From assembly GCA_023333565.1 (NCBI GenBank), contig JAJKFH010002315.1, forward strand, positions 1 through 64,000: 64,000 nt of DNA, written 5' to 3'. A program made the position numbers and the translations under genes. Below the pieces are notes generated by a model. That model was not told the origin of the DNA. It saw only the letters and a list, made by a program, of their open reading frames with translations, and made no database searches. The stretch is from Puffinus mauretanicus (lineage: Eukaryota > Chordata > Aves > Procellariiformes > Procellariidae). Of the stretch, positions 58,444 to 64,000 are shown in pieces (the stretch's first letter is position 1; each line of letters starts with the position of its first letter).

Positions 58444-61400
58444 TCTGGGCGCCGTGAGCTGGTAAGCTCTTGCCCACCACCTCCTGACGCCCTACTGATG
58501 CTTCCTCCAGAAAGGAAACTGCAGTCCTTGGCCAGGACTGGTGCTACTGCAACACCTTTTTGGTGTTAGCATCAGAGAGGAGCCAGCCCTGTGCCTGACC
58601 CTGAACAGCAGCAGTTAGAAACACAGTCCCAAGTCTGAGGAAGATGCCTGGCTTCGGGCACAACTTTCATTTTTATCCCCCATCACAGAAATCAGCCAGA
58701 AAGGCTCATTACTGATGACATGTGCAGATGGGCAGGAAACAGCTGAACGGAAGGGACTCCTGGAAACCCTGCCACCTCACAGAGGTGCTGCCGTGACACA
58801 AACCCCAAGCGTGTAGCCAAGGCAAACCCCATTCCAGGGAAACGGTCTCAGCCTCCAACGCTCCTTAAGGATGAGCCTGTACGACCGGAGCTGAGACAAA
58901 CCAGCAGAGCACTGCAGTCCCAAGCCTACTGGCGCTCTTCAGGAGTCGTTAGGCGCGACTCCAGGCTGCCCACCACAGAGGTACCAAAATTAAGTGTGGG
59001 TGGAGCTCTGTCAGCTGCAGCAAACCCTGAAGTACCATCTGGCAGACTGGGGTCCTGCTTACGTTTCCTACCTCTCCTCCTGGCATGGGCCCAGCACTCT
59101 TCTGCGCTGGGGCTGCACAGCTGGGCAGGTGGCGTAGGGCCGGAAAGGTCTGTCCGGTCGCCATGCCCTGCAGGACACTGGGATGCTGCAATGGGGGACG
59201 GCTGCACCTCCGCACGAGAAGCAAAGCAAAACCCAGGAAGCATGTGCAGCACTGACGGACCAGGCTGGAGGTTTGTTCTGTTTTGCGCAGAGTCCGGCGA
59301 GGCAGTTGGTTTGAAGCAGAGTTCTTGTTCTGTATCAGTAACTACTCCCAGGAATCAGCAACTGCCAAGCCCAGCTGCTGGACCTTGCCGTACAGCAAGG
59401 GCTTGAGCATGAAGCCTGGCAGGCAGTCCTCCCTCTTACGGCCCCTCCTCACCCTACTCCACTGTTTACTTATACACAAGTTAAACATCCTCGTTGCCTT
59501 TGAACACAAAGCCTGCACCCAGTTTAACATAATTGAACTTTTCGTTCTGCTACTGTCCTCACCTAACGTGTTATTGGGCAAATTAGTAGGAAAGAAGGTA
59601 TCAAGGTAACAGCAATTCTCCTGAAGCAGCAGCCCCTTTCAGCTCAGGTCAACAGCAGAACAGGAAAAGAGACTCCGAGCTACACACCAACAAAAGCATG
59701 CAAGTGAGGCAACTCTCTAAACTCATTAACCTGTTAGCACAGAAGGAGGCATGTTCATTCCAGATATATTTAATTTTAAGCCTGGTAGTCTAGAAAGGGA
59801 GAAAACAGCAGTGCAGCAATGGCTAGAAGTCAAATCTGTAGGAAAGATATTGGAGATGAGCTGCTACCATGCAATACTATGGAGATGAAATCATAAATTA
59901 GGGTTGACAGTGGAGGAACAGTCACTGGAGCATGCGTGTGTCTAAGTTTTTGGTAGGTTTCCTTTTCTCCTTACCACCAGAATGTCAAAGCAGGGGGCTC
60001 AGTCAGGCACAGTACCTGAGCAAGTGCGAGGTTTGGACAGAAGCAGCACAGTTGTGCTGAGGAGACTTTCAACATGAGCTGAATTTGCTGCTAATGAATC
60101 CTGCTCTCACTGACATCTAACCCTTCTCCAACACATCTGGAGACAGAGCTGCAGTATCTACTGCTGTTCAACCTGCAACGTCTTCAAGGCTTTACTGATT
60201 CACCCCAAAAAGGGAGATCCCTTCAGTCTTGAATTAAACCTGCACCACTGCAACAACCACCTTGAAGTCCTCAAGAGAAGAGTTCCCTATTCTAAAACTG
60301 GAAGGGAGAGAGGGGAAAAGAGAAACAGGGAAGAGAAGCAGAAGGTGCAGCTGGCACCGACAGCAGAGCTTTTGGTGACCAAACTCAGTACCAAGGGCGA
60401 GACCGCAGGGACAAGGATGCAACTCTTCTGTCCCAAAGGAAACAGCAGCTGCTTGAGCTCAGGAGAGACGCTGCGCTCTGACAACCGTGTTTCACCCTGG
60501 CTCCAGAGTTTGTTTTGATGGGGAGAAAAAAAGTAGAGTAGGAGAGGGACCAGGAGCTTCCCAGTGTTTTACTACAGCATCTGGTGATGTTTTCCCCTCT
60601 ACTTTTCTTAAGTGGAAAGGGCTTTAAGATGCAGCCAAACAAGAAAAACATTCTGGAACAAGTCAGCTGTCAAAGCTTCCTCTCTTTCTGCTTAATGAAA
60701 GCCATGAGCTCCCAGTGACAAGTGTCTGCTGGAGCTAGATGGGGAGTTTATGAGATTCCTGCCACGTTTCAGTGATATTACAGCGTGCCTTTGGTCTGCC
60801 TTCCCCAGTCCAGCTATCTAACCACTTCCTTCCCGCCAGGCGCCTCCCATTAGAGACTTTCATTAAGCGAATGCTTGGGGGTTTGTGTAGATTTCTGTTA
60901 CCCCCCTGCTTTACCAGGGGCACATGAAAAAAGTCATGATAAACATTAATAAAAACAAAATTAAAACGATTAAACCTTTCATATCCTTTAGAGATTATCT
61001 ATTCACTTCTGGCTGGTCAAAACAGAGCTAAGGCACAACTGCTTTTTACTTTAAACTCAAAACCAACCCAAAAAAATAAATATCAAAGGAAATCTGCCTC
61101 TGCCAGATATTAAAGGGGAACCAACTTTATCCCTGCATTCTGCGAAGCCAGACCTCAACAGTCCCATGGTGTCCCACATGCACAAAGACAGAAAGATGCT
61201 GCTAGGGTGGGAATAGCATTCTCCAAAATTTGGGTGGGGGAAAGGATGCAAGTAGGGAACAGTTACAAATTATGCTGCAGAATAATACCAGGACAGAGAA
61301 GTCCCCTTATGTGGACTTAGAAGTCCCCTAAAGGGACTGACTTTTTTAAAGCATGTGGCACTCCTCACGTCTTCAGGCCTTCCAAAGGAGCTAACTGTGT

Positions 61401-62219
61401 ACAGCAACCCTGACCCATGGCTGCGAGATGTACATTTGCCACCCGCCTCTCTGACCAGCCACGAAGGAGAGCGCTTGCTATCCACCCAGCCTCTGGGCAT
61501 CCTCCAGAGGAGACCCTGCACAGAAACACCGTGAGTCCCATCAGGAACTGGCTGGAAAGGTAAAAGGTCCTTAAGCCATTCGATCCACAAAAAAATGAAA
61601 AAATTCCAAGGTTCAGCAGAACAACAAAGGGGAGAGCAACAAGCTGTCCTCCTGCTTTTAATGAACACACATGACACGAGATTTTGGAAAACAAGACAAT
61701 AATCCCGCATGTGGGGGTATTTGGTAGGGTTGGCAGAGAGATCAGAAATGCTGCAGTAAAGGGGAACTTAACATACATATTGCCAAGAGCTGTTTTCCTC
61801 TTTGTTGCTATTTCATGTATGTTATTGCACCGTGGGTGAATGTTTTCTCAAAACAGGACAATAGCTTGTCTTACTCCCTATGTCTGAGGATGAGACGACA
61901 GAAACGGATCTCCTCTTCAGACAACAAAGCTGTTGCACACCTCCAGCTGTAGGAAATAGCCCGTGGCAGAAAGCTGGGTGCAGGCGACAAGGCACCCAAG
62001 GGCCCTCCTGGCCCTGTCTCAAGTACCGGCTGCGGCTGGGCTGCTGCAACGCGCACCGAGCACCTCTGTGACGATTCATGTACTGACAATTCGGTTCGAT
62101 TTACATGCCACACTTCAGAAACAAAGACTGAGCAAGCTGCTGCCTTCAGGGGGTTACAGATAACATATTGGGAAAAGACAATATTGGGTTGCGGGGAGCC
62201 AGAGAGAGGTAAAAAGCCT

Positions 62220-62330
62220 GAGAGAAGCTAATGAAGCTGGGCAGCATTTGATGTTTGCACACAGGAGCTCAGATTGTCATTTGGGTTGGCAGATTATTAA
62301 ATGTGTCAATCAAGGACAAGCCTGGAAATG
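62220..62330. promoter_or_regulatory. Candidate regulatory block with PBX/MEIS-like sites
   Basis: GCAGATTATTAAATGTGTCA followed by ATCAAGGAC contains TGTCAATCA, a composite PBX/MEIS-like site. GCATTTGATGTTTGC lies just upstream. Single motif evidence only. Confidence 0.25.
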
Positions 62331-62739
62331 GCAAGGGGAAGCGTGTGAAACGAGGTTAGCTGCTAAATACCAGAGGAAGGAATCTTGTTTTGAGGAGGAG
62401 AGGGTGACTGGCAGCCGCACAAGACCAGAGGAACTTCTCCAGCCGTAAGAGGCAGGGGCAGTGGGAGGAGATGGCATGCAGAACATAGTTTTGGAACTCT
62501 TGCTTGCACCAGGTGGGAAATTTTACACCAAATCCCTCCGCGTGCCCCTCACACATTGCTCTTCCCTAGCCCTCTGCAAGGGCCACACGTTCCAGCCAGA
62601 TAAATGTGTGCATCGCCAGAGCCAGAGCTGTAGCGTGCTTTTGCTTGGTAGACACTATAGTATAAACTCTGTACGCTGTTCTCCTGCAGACACTGTAGAA
62701 GTAGTTTGCTTTGGGAAGTTTTTAATTGTTGTGTGCAAT

Positions 62740-63100
62740 TAAGTCTCGTGGAAAAGTGGAGAGAGGCTTACAAAAGCAAACTAATTATTCCTTTCTGAAA
62801 CCCTCCATTACCTCTGTCAGATGCAGGAGAGCAACATGCATATTTCTCCAGCATTAGCAATGACCACATTTTCGTTAATTGAGACCAAGTGGAGGACATC
62901 AGATCTTAATAAATTTGAGTTATTTCAAGCAGGGAGAAATATCATTTGGCATGACCCATTTTCATTTCAAAAGTCTTAAAATTTCCACTGGAAGTACGGA
63001 GCCTGCAATCATGAAAAATCCACTCCAGAGGAGCGTCTCGCATCCCTGTTGTAACAAATTACATTATTAATTACTCCATGCTTGATGATTGTGAATGAGA
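62740..63100. promoter_or_regulatory. Candidate conserved AT-rich regulatory block
   Basis: Repeated homeodomain cores occur (CTAATTATTCC, TCGTTAATTGAG, ATTATTAATTACTCC) together with CATGCATATTT and a TGATGATTGTGAATGAG segment. The block lacks repeats and ORFs and has even, non-simple composition, as in conserved non-coding elements. Confidence 0.33.
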
Positions 63101-64000
63101 AATGCCTTGCATGGTTGCCCACTGTTCCAGGTGGGAAAATAACAGGATGGTTCCCCTCACAGGAGATTTCTGTGGAAGATCCCCTTCCCCTTTCTCCACC
63201 GTTAGTTTCACTTCATTTTACAGTTGGGCTGATCACAATTCCCAAGTCCAAGGGAAGGGAGGAACTGGAGAGCCTGGACAGGAGACAGGGGAATTCAGAG
63301 AGCAAGTCCTCCGCCTTGAGGAAGAAGATAACACATGCTGCGGAACTTCCAAGTCACAAATTTAAACTGACAACTGTGGCTGACATCAAGCCTCCCTTCT
63401 GCTGAATTGGAAATTTTTGTCTAAGAGAAACCTTTTCATACTGCAAACCACATCCTGAGTGTTTCATGAACAAACCCGCTCCCGATCACACGGGAACTTG
63501 CTTCTGTTCCCATTTACCATCACCCCTCTCCTGACGGCGATGCCTTCGCATCCCTGGTGCAGCTACAAAACTGCTTTTAAGAAACAGGAACATTAGCAAA
63601 GTGTTTCATATGACTCAGAGTGGAAACAGAGGTGCAAGCACCATATGAGCATCCAGCTGTCTGCAAGCACCACAGGCAGAGCCAAGCTGAGTTTGGTAAC
63701 TACTATTTTTAAACCACATGGGGTTTTCTCATCTGGCAACTGCTCTAGCTATACCTCAGTTCTGTTTACATACTTGGTTTCATTAAAAACTCACATCCTG
63801 ATTTCAGTCTACAGTTTGCAGCCCTTCAGAAGGTCAAATACTGAAATACAAGGAAGACGTGGATGGACAGTGCATTCGCCTCTGCCTGGGGGGCAGAGAG
63901 AGGGGAAAAGCAGGAGCCACGGGGTATCCCCTCCACCCAGGGAGCTCTGGGAGCCAGCAGCTTTCAAGGGGTTACCAAAACAGAGCTTTACAGTAAAGGC

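Larger units (their letters stand above)
33020..64000 (-). other. ZFHX3: ZFHX3 intron 4 (3' part, runs off the window)
   Basis: At least 31 kb of non-coding sequence lies upstream of exon 5. In human ZFHX3 exon 5 is preceded, as I recall, by a segment ending [20 protein letters not shown]; no minus-strand frame here encodes anything like it, so exon 4 lies right of 64000. Contents are three CR1 fragments (48.4, 50.3 and 57.4-57.9 kb), CpG-rich blocks (34.72-34.92, 45.66-46.03 and 53.46-53.77 kb), small microsatellites, and motif-dense AT-rich blocks listed separately. Stretches such as 35-45 kb, 51-53 kb and 58-62 kb show nothing I can name. Confidence 0.8.

Noticed and set aside
63195..63290. 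TTCATTTTACAGTTGGGC segment as a second MIR-like SINE
   Set aside because: Only about 12 bp resemble the MIR core and the expected downstream motifs are missing; chance similarity is likely.
1..64000. Search for CRISPR arrays, tRNA/rRNA genes, retroviral LTRs or viral genes
   Set aside because: No regularly spaced direct repeats, cloverleaf-like gene, paired LTR or retroviral motif was seen; the window is ordinary vertebrate intronic DNA around ZFHX3 exons.

Overview
The window is a piece of a vertebrate nuclear genome, most likely a bird. The evidence is interspersed decayed CR1 LINE fragments, low overall repeat density, no mammalian L1 or Alu-type repeats, and one very large spliced gene with avian-like protein divergence from human. 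A turtle or crocodilian cannot be excluded from the sequence alone. There are no bacterial operons, CRISPR arrays, tRNA or rRNA genes.

The only gene I can support is ZFHX3 (ATBF1), the giant zinc-finger/homeodomain transcription factor, lying entirely on the minus strand. Five consecutive coding exons are present, read from right to left: 33019-32912, 20836-20703, 20470-20270, 11190-11088 and 9698-4230. By comparison with the ten-exon human gene as I remember it, these correspond to exons 5 to 9. Every junction is phase-consistent (1-1, 1-0, 0-0, 0-1, 1-1), and together they encode about 2005 codons. The exons carry twelve visible zinc fingers, four homeodomains, a 20-residue polyglutamine tract and a polyproline tract. 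The N-terminal exons lie beyond the right edge (position 64000). The last exon lies beyond the left edge (position 1).

Layout by region: 1-4229 is intron 9 (no recognised element). 4230-9698 is the giant exon 9. 9699-11087 is intron 8. 11088-11190 is exon 8. 11191-20269 is intron 7, with a purine run and a CpG-rich block near 16-17 kb. 20270-20470 is exon 7. 20471-20702 is a 232-bp intron 6 with a 25-bp tandem duplication. 20703-20836 is exon 6. 20837-32911 is intron 5, with a long ancient CR1 at about 29.66-31.00 kb and a CpG-rich block at 27.5 kb. 32912-33019 is exon 5. 33020-64000 is at least 31 kb of intron 4. It holds CpG-rich blocks (34.72-34.92 and 53.46-53.77 kb), three CR1 fragments and several AT-rich, homeodomain/POU/SOX/CCAAT-motif-rich blocks that look like candidate conserved regulatory elements.

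I found no previously undescribed biological system. The observations most worth a second look are the three in-phase donors of exon 5, the uninterrupted CAG tract, the CpG island 1.7 kb upstream of exon 5 as a possible internal promoter, and the motif-dense intron 4 blocks, above all the one at 46.66-46.84 kb. Conservation claims are inferences: no alignment could be run.
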